Shown: positions 21,383-34,165, counted from the first letter of the stretch. The stretch is 64,000 nt of DNA from Macrostomum hystrix (GCA_950097015.1 CATNEN010000008.1:4587650-4651649); one strand, 5' to 3'. Notes: generated by a model from the letters alone, not told the origin. A program made the numbers and translations.

Positions 21383-24300
21383 ATGCGTTACACACTGATG
21401 TCACTGATGTGGCTTATGGCATTCTTATTAATTAGCCAACTGGGTAAGTAATGCTCAACAATTTCCAGTTCAACCTGTGAAATTAGACGCTGTAAAGTCT
21501 CCTATCTCAGCAGTGTGATTAGACGTTGTGAAGTCTCTAATCTCAGCAGTGTGATTAGACGCTGTAAAGTCTCCTATCTCAGCAGTGTGATTAGACGTTG
21601 TGAAGTCTCTAATCTCAGCAGTGTGATTCGACGTTGTGAAGTCTCTAATCTCAGCAGTGTGATTAGACGTTGTGAAGTCTCTAATCTCAGCAGTGTGATT
21701 AGACGTTGTGAAGTCTCTAATCTCAGCAGTGTGATTCGACGTTGTGAAGTCTCTAATCTCAGCAGTGTGATTCGACGCTGTGAATTCTCTAATCTCAGCA
21801 TTGTGATTAGACGTTGTGAAGTCTCTAATCTCAGCAGTGTGATTCGACGTTGTGAAGTCTCTAATCTCAGCAGTGTGATTAGACGTTGTGAAGTCTCTAA
21901 TCTCAGCAGTGTGATTCGACGTTGTGAAGTCTCTAATCTCAGCAGTGTGATTAGACGTTGTGAAGTCTCTAATCTCAGCAGTGTGATTCGACGTGAAATT
22001 TCGAGCTTATGAAGGAGAGTGTTGTTTAACGATATGAAATTTCGGGTTTGTGAAGCGGCCCCAATCGTTGCTCAGTATTGTATTGTAAATGGTCTCCAAC
22101 TGCAGATGAGATCATGGCGGAGCCGGTTCTAAGCATCGAAGGCATGTACGTCAGGAACTACCGAACCGCGCCAAACACCATCGAGATGCGTCACGACAGC
22201 CGGTGGAAGTTCGCGTGCTATTGGAACAGACGGAATGCTAGCCAGAATCCCCTATTGGCTATCAGTGTTCCGGTGAGCCAGTAGGGAGCAATTAGGACTC
22301 TAATGCTCAAACTGATGTTGACTTTGTAGTCTCACTGAAAATTGCCGCTCGCACTTCAGTCCCAGATTGGCGGTCAGATCAACTGTCAGTTCAGCATGGC
22401 TGGCCGGCCGCCCCAGTGCATCCCGTCCAGCGTGCAATTCCCCGCGAGCAACGGCAACCAGAACCCGCTGAGCTCTAACATCACCTGCGTAGAGACTGGC
22501 AACAGTCTCAGCTGCTCCATTAACTTGGAGGGCTTCAACTCACATCATATTGGTCTGTGGTCTTGTCGGAGCATTTCGGATGCAAGAAACGACAGCATCC
22601 TGCTGCAGTACTACGGTTGGTGCCTTTAACTGATTGGTTACTTATGCTGAACAGGACATTGTAGGACAGTATTTGGAGCTTAGGACTTTTGACCGAGAGG
22701 TCAGGAGTTCGAATTTCAGCGCATGGGGAGCTATTTGAATCCTTAGCTCACTGAATAAGGGACAACTAAAATAGTACGACGCGATACTTAAAATCTTAAG
22801 ATAATTTAGTAACAGTAGAAAGCCCACATTTTTTTCATTATTCTTTATCTCGCAAAATATTCTGCCGATCGCCATAGAACCACAAAACATGGGCATCCTC
22901 GAGATATTCAAAGATTCTCGTCGAAGTGTCTGCAGTGGCTAAAACCACTGACGTCGGACGGCTTTGAAAATTAGTTCATCGTAAATGGCGGAAAATTTGA
23001 ATCCGTATTTTGACTTTTTATTTGAAATTTCCCTAGGGGAAAATTAGCGTGGTCGTTCTACTGTTAAAGGCCGCCTTTCGAAATGGTTTTACTTATTAAC
23101 GTATGTACGTATAGAAAGACACTTTTCTCGCTGGGACCTTCAGAGTTGATAGACTAGACAGACTTAATGCAACATGCGTACCGAGTTAGACTAACGATTT
23201 GAAAATATCCGAGCGATGTTACCATTGTTGGAATACACACAGACCGCGGAGACAAGGCAAAACAATACGAGTAACAATAGTTGCAGGAGGGCTGCAGGCA
23301 ATGGCACATCATTTGGTGACACTAGACCCGCAGCCAGCGAGGAGGCAATTCTGCCCATTTCGCTGACTCCTGAGCACACACGCACACAGATGCCGTATGC
23401 AGACACACGCTGACACAGGTGTGTACATCTGCCCTGCCTTTCCCATTGTAATGGGCGTAAATGGCACGACATGCTCCCAAGCCTTCTCTCCGCGGCTGCG
23501 ACCCAACAATGGGACCTCGATGCAGAATCTAGCTCAGGGACATTGGCGCGTGAGGCAATACCAAGCGATAAGCGCTCTGTCACTCGCCCCCTGAGAAAGA
23601 AGGCTTGGAAGCTTGTCGAGAAATTTACACCCTCAAAGACCGAGAGTGTACACTGTCTGAGGATGAGAAAGTCAGGGCAGATGTTCACACCTGTGAGTGT
23701 GTTGGCTGCTGTACATATCTGGCTTAACTCGGTCAGGTGAAATTTCTATGTACTTCTATGAAGCCGGAATGCCCGAATTGCAGACTTGCTGACCGAGGCG
23801 CATCTCGAGCTGGCCAGCTGGGACCCGATCGAGCCCACGAATGAGACAGGCTCAACTGACAACTCAACACTCGGCAACCGATTCGAATGCTTCACGACTA
23901 GGCCGGTCATTCCACCTGCTCGATTGGCTTTCTACCTGGGCGGAGTGGAGCTGACGCCTGAGCAGACCAGATACCCTGTGGAGTGGCTGGGAGACACTGA
24001 CTACTCGCAGGAGCCGAGAATGTACACGCTGAACGCTACCATGACTGCACTGATTTCACCAACAGGATATCTGAGCCGTGAGCAGCCATTTCTCTGCAAT
24101 TTTTGCTTAAGGGTAGAATTGCGGCAATTTAATTTATTCCTCTTAAAGGAAATCTGTCGCTGAGCCTGAGTTTGATTCCGCGGCGAGGCCACATTCATTT
24201 GTCGTGCAATTTGCGCTCTTGAGGGCCAACCTCCAAAGCACAGTGAGAGTGTACACTGCCTGATGACGAGAAAGTCAGTGCAGATGTACACACCTGTGTC

Positions 24301-25322
24301 AGCGTGTGTCTGCATACGGTATCTGTGTGCGTGTGTGCTCAGGAGTCAGCGAAATGGGCAGAATTGCCTCCTCGCTGGCTGCGGGTCTCGTGTCACTAAA
24401 TGATGTGCCATTGCCCGCAGCCCTCCTGCAGTTATTCTTTTTGTTAGTTTGAGCTTTTAGGATGTTTTTAATTTTCTTTTAAGTAAATAAGTAATCTAAG
24501 TAAATTAAGTAATCTAAGTAAATTAAGTAATTAAGTAAATTAAGTAAATTAATTTCTACATTTTTGTCCGAATCCTCCGGCAGTGAACCAGCAGAAGCTG
24601 TTCAGCAATCGAGTCCTGCGCATGCGACTCAGGCGCAGCTACAACAGCCTGCTGCTGGAGTGCCGGGCTACTCAGGAACTCATCGTGTCCTCCGTGGCTT
24701 CGGTCAGGAGTATCATGCTTCACCTGGGTATGCACTTGCGAAGGCCTACAGTAGAAAGTCCACGAGGCTGTTTCAAATAATGAAAATGAAAATCCTGAAC
24801 ACAGACTAAAGTTTTCCGCTCTATCCGATGAAACATCGTCATCGTCGGGATATTCAACGATTCTCGTCGGGGTGTCTGGTGGCAAAAACCACTAATGAAG
24901 TCATAATTTTTCTGCTCGCAAAATTTCATCATGTAACCATGTCGGCTATCAAAGTTTCAAGTCAGGAGTGAAACGCGAATAACCACCTAATTTACATGAA
25001 ACTGTAGCTTTTTTGATGTTTTCGATGTTTTCAATTAAAAGTTGTTTTATTAGGATAGAGCAGAAAATTTCAGCTACTGCTCAGCATTTTCATGTCGATT
25101 GGTTGGAAAAATGTAAATGTCCCTCGTGGTCTCTCTCTCTCTCTCGGTTAACTTATGTCAACCGATGAAACTTTTCGGTTTTCCCTGAAAAAATCCACCG
25201 CCATTCCAGACCCGAAGGGAAGCAACTCAAATTCGAGTCCTCGCGGCAACAAAGGATGCAGTCTTCCATGGCTCCTGGGTCTTTTCGCGACAATTTTGGC
25301 TGCAAAAGTGCGCTTAATTTAG
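21383..25322 (+). CDS. Ig gene B: membrane-anchored protein with two Ig-like folds (complete, 344 aa)
   Basis: Exons: 21383-21443 (ATG, signal peptide MRYTLMSLMWLMAFLLISQ), 22106-22272, 22360-22615, 23784-24077, 24584-24727 and 25210-25322 (stop TAG). Lengths sum to 1035 nt, exactly 345 codons, and all six phases fit. The first fold contains WKFACYWNRRN, INCQFSMAG, SLSCSINLE and HIGLWSCRS; the second RFECFTTRPVIPPARLAFYL and NSLLLECRATQ. The last exon gives a Ser/Asn-rich linker followed by the hydrophobic tail CSLPWLLGLFATILAAKVRL, which could be a GPI-attachment signal or a single membrane span with a tiny cytoplasmic end. Sequons include TNET, DNST and LNAT. It is a tandem paralogue of gene A in the same orientation; role (adhesion, recognition or immune) cannot be told from sequence. 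Confidence 0.8.
21490..21992. repeat. 36-bp minisatellite in intron 1 of Ig gene B
   Basis: About 14 copies of a 36-bp unit beginning GTGATTAGACGTTGTGAAGT and ending ATCTCAGCA. The period is a multiple of three, so a 165-codon frame (VIRRCEVSNLSS repeats) stays open on the plus strand; it lacks any link to the exons and I treat it as intronic repeat. Confidence 0.95.
22655..22760 (+). repeat. possible tRNA-derived SINE fragment
   Basis: GGTCAGGAGTTCGAATTTC resembles an RNA polymerase III B box, with an anticodon-loop-like GACTTTTGACC upstream. No clear A box and the 3' part differs from the SINE at 25.6 kb. Lies in intron 3 of Ig gene B. Confidence 0.35.
23274..24434. repeat. ~160-bp inverted repeat flanking exon 4 of Ig gene B
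   Basis: Arm 1 (about 23274-23440) and arm 2 (about 24270-24434) are reverse complements with only a handful of mismatches, for example GAGGAGGCAATTCTGCCCAT against ATGGGCAGAATTGCCTCCTC. A further partial copy in the orientation of arm 2 lies at 23638-23703 (GAGAGTGTACACTG, GCAGATGTTCACACCTGTG), so 23413-23703 is itself a smaller hairpin. The exon 23784-24077 sits between the arms. Most likely a palindromic MITE-like element or two inserts of one element; no transposase is present. Confidence 0.8.
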
Positions 25323-25509
25323 GCTCGTAGCAGTTTGCTCACGAAACAATTTCATATAATATTCACTTTCTTACGAGTTTAGAAGTGCTTATGTAATATC
25401 TTACGCTACTTAGCATGCATGTACTAACGTGGAGGGACTCTTTTGTCGCTAGCCTAACAGAACGTCGAGATATTCAACGATTCTTAATGAAGGTCCCACT
25501 TTTTCCTTA
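25323..25509. other. 3' flank of Ig gene B
   Basis: AT-rich; no canonical AATAAA close to the stop codon seen. CATATAAT-type words only. Confidence 0.4.
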
Positions 25510-25697
25510 AGCGCTATTAATAGCAACAGCAATAAGTAGAACTAACAACTAGCCCAGTTGGGTCAGATGGCAAAGCCGAAGCTGTGTACAGCGGTTCAGT
25601 CCGTGGACTTGGGAGTTAAGGCTGGGTAAACTGAGATTCGAACTCCCGACCTGTGGTTCAGAAGTCCGAAGTTCTATCCACTAGGCTACAAGCAAGA
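25510..25697 (-). mobile_element. tRNA-derived SINE, copy 1
   Basis: On the minus strand the head reads TAGCCTAGTGGATAGAAC (A-box region), then an arginine-tRNA-like anticodon arm around GGACTTCTGAACC, then GGGAGTTCGAATCTC (B box). The acceptor stem does not pair, so it is not a functional tRNA gene. The body that follows contains GTCCACGGACTGAAC, nearly the same as GTCCATGGACTGAAC in the copy at 63.3 kb, which defines a dispersed family. Confidence 0.7.
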
Positions 25698-26385
25698 TCC
25701 CCGGGACTTTGGAAAGATATTTCGGTAGTGTTAGTATAGGCTTGATGAGCGATTGGATTTAACAGTGCTGTCATTAACTGTAAACAATTAGGTGTAAAAG
25801 CTGGTTTAGTTAAGTAAGATTTTTGGATTTGAACTTTTATTTGAATATCCCGAACTCCTTTGTTTGACGCAGGCGCCGACAATAGGAGCAACAATGTTAA
25901 TAACTCGTATTAGCAGTTACACATAGTAGAAATTCTATGTGAAGTTTTCTTTATATTCTTATTTACTCGAGCTGCTTAGCTGATTCCTCTGTTCATGTTT
26001 ATAACATTACAGTAACTAATTCGTATGTTCCGGTACAATGAACAAGTTTCCTTCAATTATCTGTTATTTCTTATTCAAACTCACTATATTTATTCCCAAA
26101 GAGTAATACAAGCAACCCGAACTAAAGTCATAAAAAACAGCTTACGTCCTACAACAAATAAAATGCTCCACTCGTTTTGAATGTCCTTTTCATTGAATAA
26201 AATAATTGCACCTTTTGTCATCGAAGCAACGAAAGTATATTGTTTCAACACAGTAGCTGTGAACTCCGCTTGTGAATTGGTAGCAAGTTCATGTGTTTAT
26301 TTAGGCCCCAATTTTGGGGGTATTTTAAGTGCACAATCTCAAAATGTTCTTTGGGAGGTGGTCAACACATACATTACAACATGGT
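25698..26385. other. AT-rich intergenic sequence
   Basis: No supported gene or repeat. Leads into the 59-bp satellite at about 26390 with a partial core copy (GGCAATATTGAAGCCAATGA). Confidence 0.5.
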
Positions 26386-27019
26386 AGATCGGCAATATTG
26401 AAGCCAATGAGCCACAAACAAATATAAAAGAACCAAATGTCACAGAATGGCCATAAGGAGGTGGTGGACAAACTCATAAAAACAACAAAGCCAGATTGTC
26501 ACAGAATGGCCATAAGGAGGTGGTGGACAAACTCATAAAAACAACAAAGCCAGATTGTCACAGAATGGCCATAAGGAGGTGGTGGACAAACTCATAAAAA
26601 CAACAAAGCCAGATTGTCACAGAATGGCCATAAGGAGGTGGTGGACAAACTCATAAAAACACCAAAGCCAGATTGTCACAGAATGGCCATAAGGAGGTCG
26701 TCCACAAACTCATAAAAACACCAAAGCCAGATTGTCACAGAATGGCCATAAGGAGGTCGTCGACAAACTCATAAAAACACCAAAGCCAGATTGTCACAGA
26801 ATGGCCATAAGGAGGTCGTCCACAAACTCATAAAAACACCAAATCCAGATTGTCACAGAATGGCCATAAGGACGTCGTCGACAAACTCATAAAAACAACA
26901 AAGCCAGATTGTCACAGAATGGCCATAAGGACGTCGTCCACAAACTCATAAAAACACCAAAGCCAGATTGTCACAGAATGGCCATAAGGACGTCGTCCAC
27001 AAACTCATAAAAACACTAA

Positions 27020-27600
27020 AGCCAACATGATTAAAAGGCAATATTGAAGCCATTGACCTACAAACAAATATAAAAGTACATAATGTCCCAAAATGGCCAT
27101 AAGGACGTCGTCGACACAACCATCAAGACACGAAGCATTATATACTGACGTCAGGTCGATCAGCAAAGCAAGAGCTGACGTAAATCTTCAAAGAAATACT
27201 GGAAAGCCTTTGTTGCAGAATTGACAAAAGACTATTTTGAACAGAAATATCTATATTAAAAAATTGCAACGAAAATATTTTAGGACGAATGATTACGTTT
27301 CGAGCGGATGTTAAACTTCCATCATGCAACAGAGAGGTGGGGAATATTTCATTTTGCGATGTTACACATGGCTGCCACAATTATAAAACATCTATCAATA
27401 TTATTTACGAATGAATCATTTTTCCAAAACCGATCATAGTGAAACTGGTCAAAACTGATATGGAGACAGAGTTATCAATGACACGAATTAGTTCCAGGCA
27501 TCAAAACACTATGATTGTTATGGTGGCCATATCAAACATGATAGTCCGGTAACAAGGAACTCTTTGACGCAATAACATATGTAAGAGAACCTGAATGATA
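27020..27600. repeat. satellite core, copy 1
   Basis: About 580 bp from AACATGATTAAAAGGCAATA to the AGAACCTGAATGATAC end. Contains the palindrome TGACGTCA (about 27147) and TGACGTAA 30 bp further on. On the minus strand an 80-codon frame (starts MWQPCVTSQNEIF) is open; the same frame is kept in four cores, which is expected from near-identity and is not evidence of selection. Copies 2-5 begin near 28355, 29513, 30966 and 32126. In copy 5 a one-base deletion in the A-run near 32365 breaks that frame. Confidence 0.88.
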
Positions 27601-28354
27601 CAAAATGGCCATAAGGAGGTGGTCGAGAAACTCTTATAATAAATCCAAAGCCAGATTGTCACAGAATGTCCATAAGGACGTCGTCGACAAACTCACAAAA
27701 ACAACAAAGCCAGATTGTCACAGAATGGCCATAAGGACGTCGACAAACTCATAAAAACACCAAAGCCAGAGTGTCACAGAATGGCCATAAGGACGTCGTC
27801 GACAAACTCACAAAAACACCAAAGCCAGAGTGTCACAGAATGGCCATAAGGACGTCGTCGACAAACTCACAAAAACACCAAAGCCAGATTGTCACAGAAT
27901 GGCCATAAGGACGTCGTCGACAAACTCATAAAAACACCAAAGCCAGATTGTCACAGAATGGCCATAAGGACGTCGTCGACAAACTCATAAAAACACCAAA
28001 GCCAGATTGTCACAGAATGGCTATAAGGACGTCGTCGACAAACTCATAAAAACACCAAAGCCAGATTGTCACAGAATGGCCATAAGGACGTCGTCGACAA
28101 ACTCATAAAAACACCAAAGCCAGATTGTCACAGAATGGCCATAAGGAGGTCGTCCACAAACTCATAAAAACACCAAATCCAGATTGTCACAGAATGGCTA
28201 TAAGGACGTCGTCGACAAACTCATAAAAACACCAAAGCCAGATTGTCACAGAATGGGCATAAGGACGTCGTCGACAAACTCATAAAAACACCAAAGCCAG
28301 ATTGTCACAGAATGGCCATAAGGACGTCGTCCACAAACTCATAAAAACACCAAA

Positions 28355-31300
28355 GCCAACATGATTAAAAGGCAATATTGAAGCCATTGACCTACAAACA
28401 AATATAAAAGTACATAATGTCCCAAAATGGCCATAAGGAGGTCGTCGACACAACCATCAGGACACGAAGCATTATATACTGACGTCAGGTCGATCAGCAA
28501 AGCAAGAGCTGACGTAAATCTTCAAAGAAATACTGGAAAGCCTTTGTTGCAGAATTGACAAAAGACTATTTTGAACAGAAATATCTATATTAAAAAATTG
28601 CAACGAAAATATTTTAGGACGAATGATTACGTTTCGAGCGGATGTTAAACTTCCATCATGCAACAGAGAGGTGGGGAATATTTCATTTTGCGATGTTACA
28701 CATGGCTGCCACAATTATAAAACATCTATCAATATTATTTACGAATGAATCATTTTTCCAAAACCGATCATAGTGAAACTGGTCAAAACTGATATGGAGA
28801 CAGAGTTATCAATGACACGAATTAGTTCCAGGCATCAAAACACTATGATTGTTATGGTGGCCATATCAAACATGATAGTCCGGTAACAAGGAACTCTTTG
28901 ACGCAATAACATATGTAAGAGAACCTGAATGATACAAAATGGCCATAAGGAGGTGGTCGAGAAACTCTTATAATAAATCCAAAGCCAGATTGTCACAGAA
29001 TGTCCATAAGGACGTCGTCGACAAACTCACAAAAACACCAAAGCCAGAGTGTCACAGAATGGCCATAAGGACGTCGTCGACAAACTCATAAAAACACCAA
29101 AGCCAGAATGTCACAGAATGGCCATAAGGGGGTGGTCGACAAACTCATAAAAACACCAAAGCCAGAGTGTCACAGAATGGCCATAAGGGGGTGGTCGACA
29201 AACTCATAAAAACACCAAAGCCAGAATGTCACAGAATGGCCATAAGGGGGTGGTCGACAAACTCATAAAAACACCAAAGCCAGATTGTCACAGAATGGCC
29301 ATAAGGACGTCGTCGACAAACTCATAAAAACTCCAAAGCCAGATTGTCACAGAATGGCCATAAGGACGTCGTCGACAAACTCATAAAAACACCAAAGCCA
29401 GATTGTCACAGAATGGCCATAAGGAGGTCGTCCACAAACTCATAAAAACACCAAAGCAAGATTGTCACAGAATGGCCATAAGGACGTCGTCGACAAACTC
29501 ATTAAAACACCAAAGCCAACATGATTAAAAGGCAATATTGAAGCCATTGACCTACAAACAAATATAAAAGTACATAATGTCCCAAAATGGCCATAAGGAG
29601 GTCGTCGACACAACCATCAGGACACGAAGCATTATATACTGACGTCAGGTCGATCAGCAAAGCAAGAGCTGACGTAAATCTTCAAAGAAATACTGGAAAG
29701 CCTTTGTTGCAGAATTGACAAAAGACTATTTTGAACAGAAATATCTATATTAAAAAATTGCAACGAAAATATTTTAGGACGAATGATTACGTTTCGAGCG
29801 GATGTTAAACTTCCATCATGCAACAGAGAGGTGGGGAATATTTCATTTTGCGATGTTACACATGGCTGCCACAATTATAAAACATCTATCAATATTATTT
29901 ACGAATGAATCATTTTTCCAAAACCGATCATAGTGAAACTGGTCAAAACTGATATGGAGACAGAGTTATCAATGACACGAATTAGTTCCAGGCATCAAAA
30001 CACTATGATTGTTATGGTGGCCATATCAAACATGATAGTCCGGTAACAAGGAACTCTTTGACGCAATAACATATGTAAGAGAACCTGAATGATACAAAAT
30101 GGCCATAAGGAGGTGGTCGAGAAACTCTTATAATAAATCCAAAGCCAGATTGTCACAGAATGTCCATAAGGACGTCGTCGACAAACTCACAAAAACACCA
30201 AAGCCAGAGTGTCACAGAATGGCCATAAGGACGTCGACAAACTCATAAAAACACCAAAGCCAGAGTGTCACAGAATGGCCATAAGGGCGTCGTCGACAAA
30301 CTCATAAAAACACCAAAGCCAGAATGTCACAGAATGGCCATAAGGGGGTGGTCGACAAACTCATAAAAACACCAAAGCCAGAGTGTCACAGAATGGCCAT
30401 AAGGGGGTGGTCGACAAACTCATAAAAACACCAAAGCCAGATTGTCACAGAATGGCCATAAGGACGTCGTCGACAAACTCATAAAAACACCAAAGCCAGA
30501 TTGTCACAGAATGGCCATAAGGACGTCGTCGACAAACTCATAAAAACTCCAAAGCCAGATTGTCACAGAATGGCCATAAGGACGTCGTCGACAAACTCAT
30601 AAAAACACCAAAGCCAGATTGTCACAGAATGGCCATAAGGACGTCGTCGACAAACTCATAAAAACACCAAAGCCAGATTGTCACAGAATGGGCATAAGGA
30701 CGTCGTCGACAAACTAATAAAAACACCAAAGCAAGATTGTCACAGAATGGCCATAAGGAGGTCGTCCACAAACTCATAAAAACACCAAAGCAAGATTGTC
30801 ACAGAATGGCCATAAGGAGGTCGTCCACAAACTCATAAAAACACCAAAGCAAGATTGTCACAGAATGGCCATAAGGAGTGTCGTCGACAAACTCATAAAA
30901 ACACCAAAGCCAGATTGTCACAAAATGGCCATAAGGACGTCGTCGACAAACTCATTAAAACACCAAAGCCAACATGATTAAAAGGCAATATTGAAGCCAT
31001 TGACCTACAAACAAATATAAAAGTACATAATGTCCCAAAATGGCCATAAGGAGGTCGTCGACACAACCATCAGGACACGAAGCATTATATACTGACGTCA
31101 GGTCGATCAGCAAAGCAAGAGCTGACGTAAATCTTCAAAGAAATACTGGAAAGCCTTTGTTGCAGAATTGACAAAAGACTATTTTGAACAGAAATATCTA
31201 TATTAAAAAATTGCAACGAAAATATTTTAGGACGAATGATTACGTTTCGAGCGGATGTTAAACTTCCATCATGCAACAGAGAGGTGGGGAATATTTCATT

Positions 31301-33578
31301 TTGCGATGTTACACATGGCTGCCACAATTATAAAACATCTATCAATATTATTTACGAATGAATCATTTTTCCAAAACCGATCATAGTGAAACTGGTCAAA
31401 ACTGATATGGAGACAGAGTTATCAATGACACGAATTAGTTCCAGGCATCAAAACACTATGATTGTTATGGTGGCCATATCAAACATGATAGTCCGGTAAC
31501 AAGGAACTCTTTGACGCAATAACATATGTAAGAGAACCTGAATGATACAAAATGGCCATAAGGAGGTGGTCGAGAAACTCTTATAATAAATCCAAAGCCA
31601 GATTGTCACAGAATGTCCATAAGGACGTCGTCGACAAACTCACAAAAACACCAAAGCCAGAGTGTCACAGAATGGCCATAAGGACGTCGTCGACAAACTC
31701 ATAAAAACACCAAAGCCAGAATGTCACAGAATGGCCATAAGGGGGTGGTCGACAAACTCATAAAAACACCAAAGCCAGAGTGTCACAGAATGGCCATAAG
31801 GGGGTGGTCGACAAACTCATAAAAACACCAAAGCCAGAATGTCACAGAATGGCCATAAGGGGGTGGTCGACAAACTCATAAAAACACCAAAGCCAGATTG
31901 TCACAGAATGGCCATAAGGACGTCGTCGACAAACTCATAAAAACTCCAAAGCCAGATTGTCACAGAATGGCCATAAGGACGTCGTCGACAAACTCATAAA
32001 AACACCAAAGCCAGATTGTCACAGAATGGCCATAAGGAGGTCGTCCACAAACTCATAAAAACACCAAAGCAAGATTGTCACAGAATGGCCATAAGGACGT
32101 CGTCGACAAACTCATTAAAACACCAAAGCCAACATGATTAAAAGGCAATATTGAAGCCATTGACCTACAAACAAATATAAAAGTACATAATGTCCCAAAA
32201 TGGCCATAAGGAGGTCGTCGACACAACCATCAGGACACGAAGCATTATATACTGACGTCAGGTCGATCAGCAAAGCAAGAGCTGACGTAAATCTTCAAAG
32301 AAATACTGGAAAGCCTTTGTTGCAGAATTGACAAAAGACTATTTTGAACAGAAATATCTATATTAAAAATTGCAACGAAAATATTTTAGGACGAATGATT
32401 ACGTTTCGAGCGGATGTTAAACTTCCATCATGCAACAGAGAGGTGGGGAATATTTCATTTTGCGATGTTACACATGGCTGCCACAATTATAAAACATCTA
32501 TCAATATTATTTACGAATGAATCATTTTTCCAAAACCGATCATAGTGAAACTGGTCAAAACTGATATGGAGACAGAGTTATCAATGACACGAATTAGTTC
32601 CAGGCATCAAAACACTATGATTGTTATGGTGGCCATATCAAACATGATAGTCCGGTAACAAGGAACTCTTTGACGCAATAACATATGTAAGAGAACCTGA
32701 ATGATACAAAATGGCCATAAGGAGGTGGTCGAGAAACTCTTATAATAAATCCAAAGCCAGATTGTCACAGAATGTCCATAAGGACGTCGTCGACAAACTC
32801 ACAAAAACACCAAAGCCAGAGTGTCACAGAATGGCCATAAGGACGTCGACAAACTCATAAAAACACCAAAGCCAGAGTGTCACAGAATGGCCATAAGGGC
32901 GTCGTCGACAAACTCATAAAAACACCAAAGCCAGAATGTCACAGAATGGCCATAAGGGGGTGGTCGACAAACTCATAAAAACACCAAAGCCAGAGTGTCA
33001 CAGAATGGCCATAAGGGGGTGGTCGACAAACTCATAAAAACACCAAAGCCAGATTGTCACAGAATGGCCATAAGGACGTCGTCGACAAACTCATAAAAAC
33101 ACCAAAGCCAGATTGTCACAGAATGGCCATAAGGACGTCGTCGACAAACTCATAAAAACTCCAAAGCCAGATTGTCACAGAATGGCCATAAGGACGTCGT
33201 CGACAAACTCATAAAAACACCAAAGCCAGATTGTCACAGAATGGCCATAAGGACGTCGTCGACAAACTCATAAAAACACCAAAGCCAGATTGTCACAGAA
33301 TGGGCATAAGGACGTCGTCGACAAACTAATAAAAACACCAAAGCAAGATTGTCACAGAATGGCCATAAGGAGGTCGTCCACAAACTCATAAAAACACCAA
33401 AGCAAGATTGTCACAGAATGGCCATAAGGAGGTCGTCCACAAACTCATAAAAACACCAAAGCAAGATTGTCACAGAATGGCCATAAGGAGTGTCGTCGAC
33501 AAACTCATAAAAACACCAAAGCCAGATTGTCACAAAATGGCCATAAGGACGTCGTCGACAAACTCATTAAAACACCAA
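28355..33578. repeat. 2.6-kb higher-order tandem duplication
   Basis: 28355-30965 (core, short 59-mer block, core, long 59-mer block) is repeated as 30966-33578 at an offset of 2612-2613 bp. The order of 59-mer variants is the same in both, down to the unusual AAGGAGTGTCGTC variant near 30872 and 33485. The only difference I noticed is one A missing near 32365. This implies a very recent duplication, or assembly duplication. Confidence 0.9.
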
Positions 33579-34165
33579 AGCCAACATGATTAAAAGGCAA
33601 TATTGAAGCCATTGACCTACAAACAAATATAAAAGTACATAATGTCCCAAAATGGCCATAAGGAGGTCGTCGACACAACCATCAGGACACGAAGCATTAT
33701 ATACTGACGTCAGGTCGATCAGCAAAGCAAGAGCTGACGTAAATCTTCAAAGAAATACTGGAAAGCCTTTGTTGCAGAATTGACAAAAAACTTTTCTTAA
33801 CAGAAACATTAATATAAAAATTTCTGCAAAAATGGGACGAATGATTACGTCTCGAGCCGATGTTAAACTTCCACGGCAACAGGGAGGTGGTGAATATTTC
33901 ACTTTGCGATTTTACACATCAGGTCAATTAGAAAAGCAAGAGCAGACGTAAATCTTTAAAAAATACTGGCAAGTTTCCAAAAAACTATAACAATTGTGAG
34001 CCTATGTTGCACACATGACAAAAATGAACTGATTTGAACAGAAACATCCCAATAAAATGGGAACAAAGTCTTGTGATAAATTGATTACGCCTCTAGCCGA
34101 TGTGAAATTTCTTTGGCAACAGACAGGTGGGGAATATCTTCGATTTTACACACGCCCGCTACAAT
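33579..34165. repeat. diverged core copies at the satellite edge
   Basis: The last core matches the others to about 33780, then diverges. A second, older half-copy follows: AGCAAGAGCTGACGTAAATC at 33725 is echoed by AGCAAGAGCAGACGTAAATC at about 33935, and GGTGGGGAATAT near 34125 echoes the core end. So the core itself contains an older ~200-250-bp repeat unit. Confidence 0.75.

Larger units (their letters stand above)
26386..33578. repeat. 59-bp satellite interleaved with ~580-bp core units
   Basis: Blocks of a 59-bp unit (CACAGAATGGCCATAAGGAC, GTCGTCGACAAACTCATAAA, AACACCAAAGCCAGATTGT) alternate with an unrelated AT-rich core of about 580 bp. Cores start near 27020, 28355, 29513, 30966 and 32126, and a sixth, diverging one near 33579. 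59-mers vary mainly at AAGGAGGTGG / AAGGACGTCGTC / AAGGGGGTGGTC and GTCCAC/GTCGAC. Core and 59-mer alternate without a gap, so both were amplified together. Confidence 0.93.

Noticed and set aside
21515-22012. 165-codon VIRRCEVSNLSS repeat protein
   Set aside because: 36-bp intronic repeat whose period keeps the frame open.
25600-25697. Functional tRNA-Arg gene
   Set aside because: A and B boxes are present but the acceptor stem does not pair and a SINE body follows.
27138-32500. Conserved 80-codon frame in the satellite cores (minus strand)
   Set aside because: Identity of frames follows from near-identity of the cores; one copy has a frame-breaking deletion; no domain.
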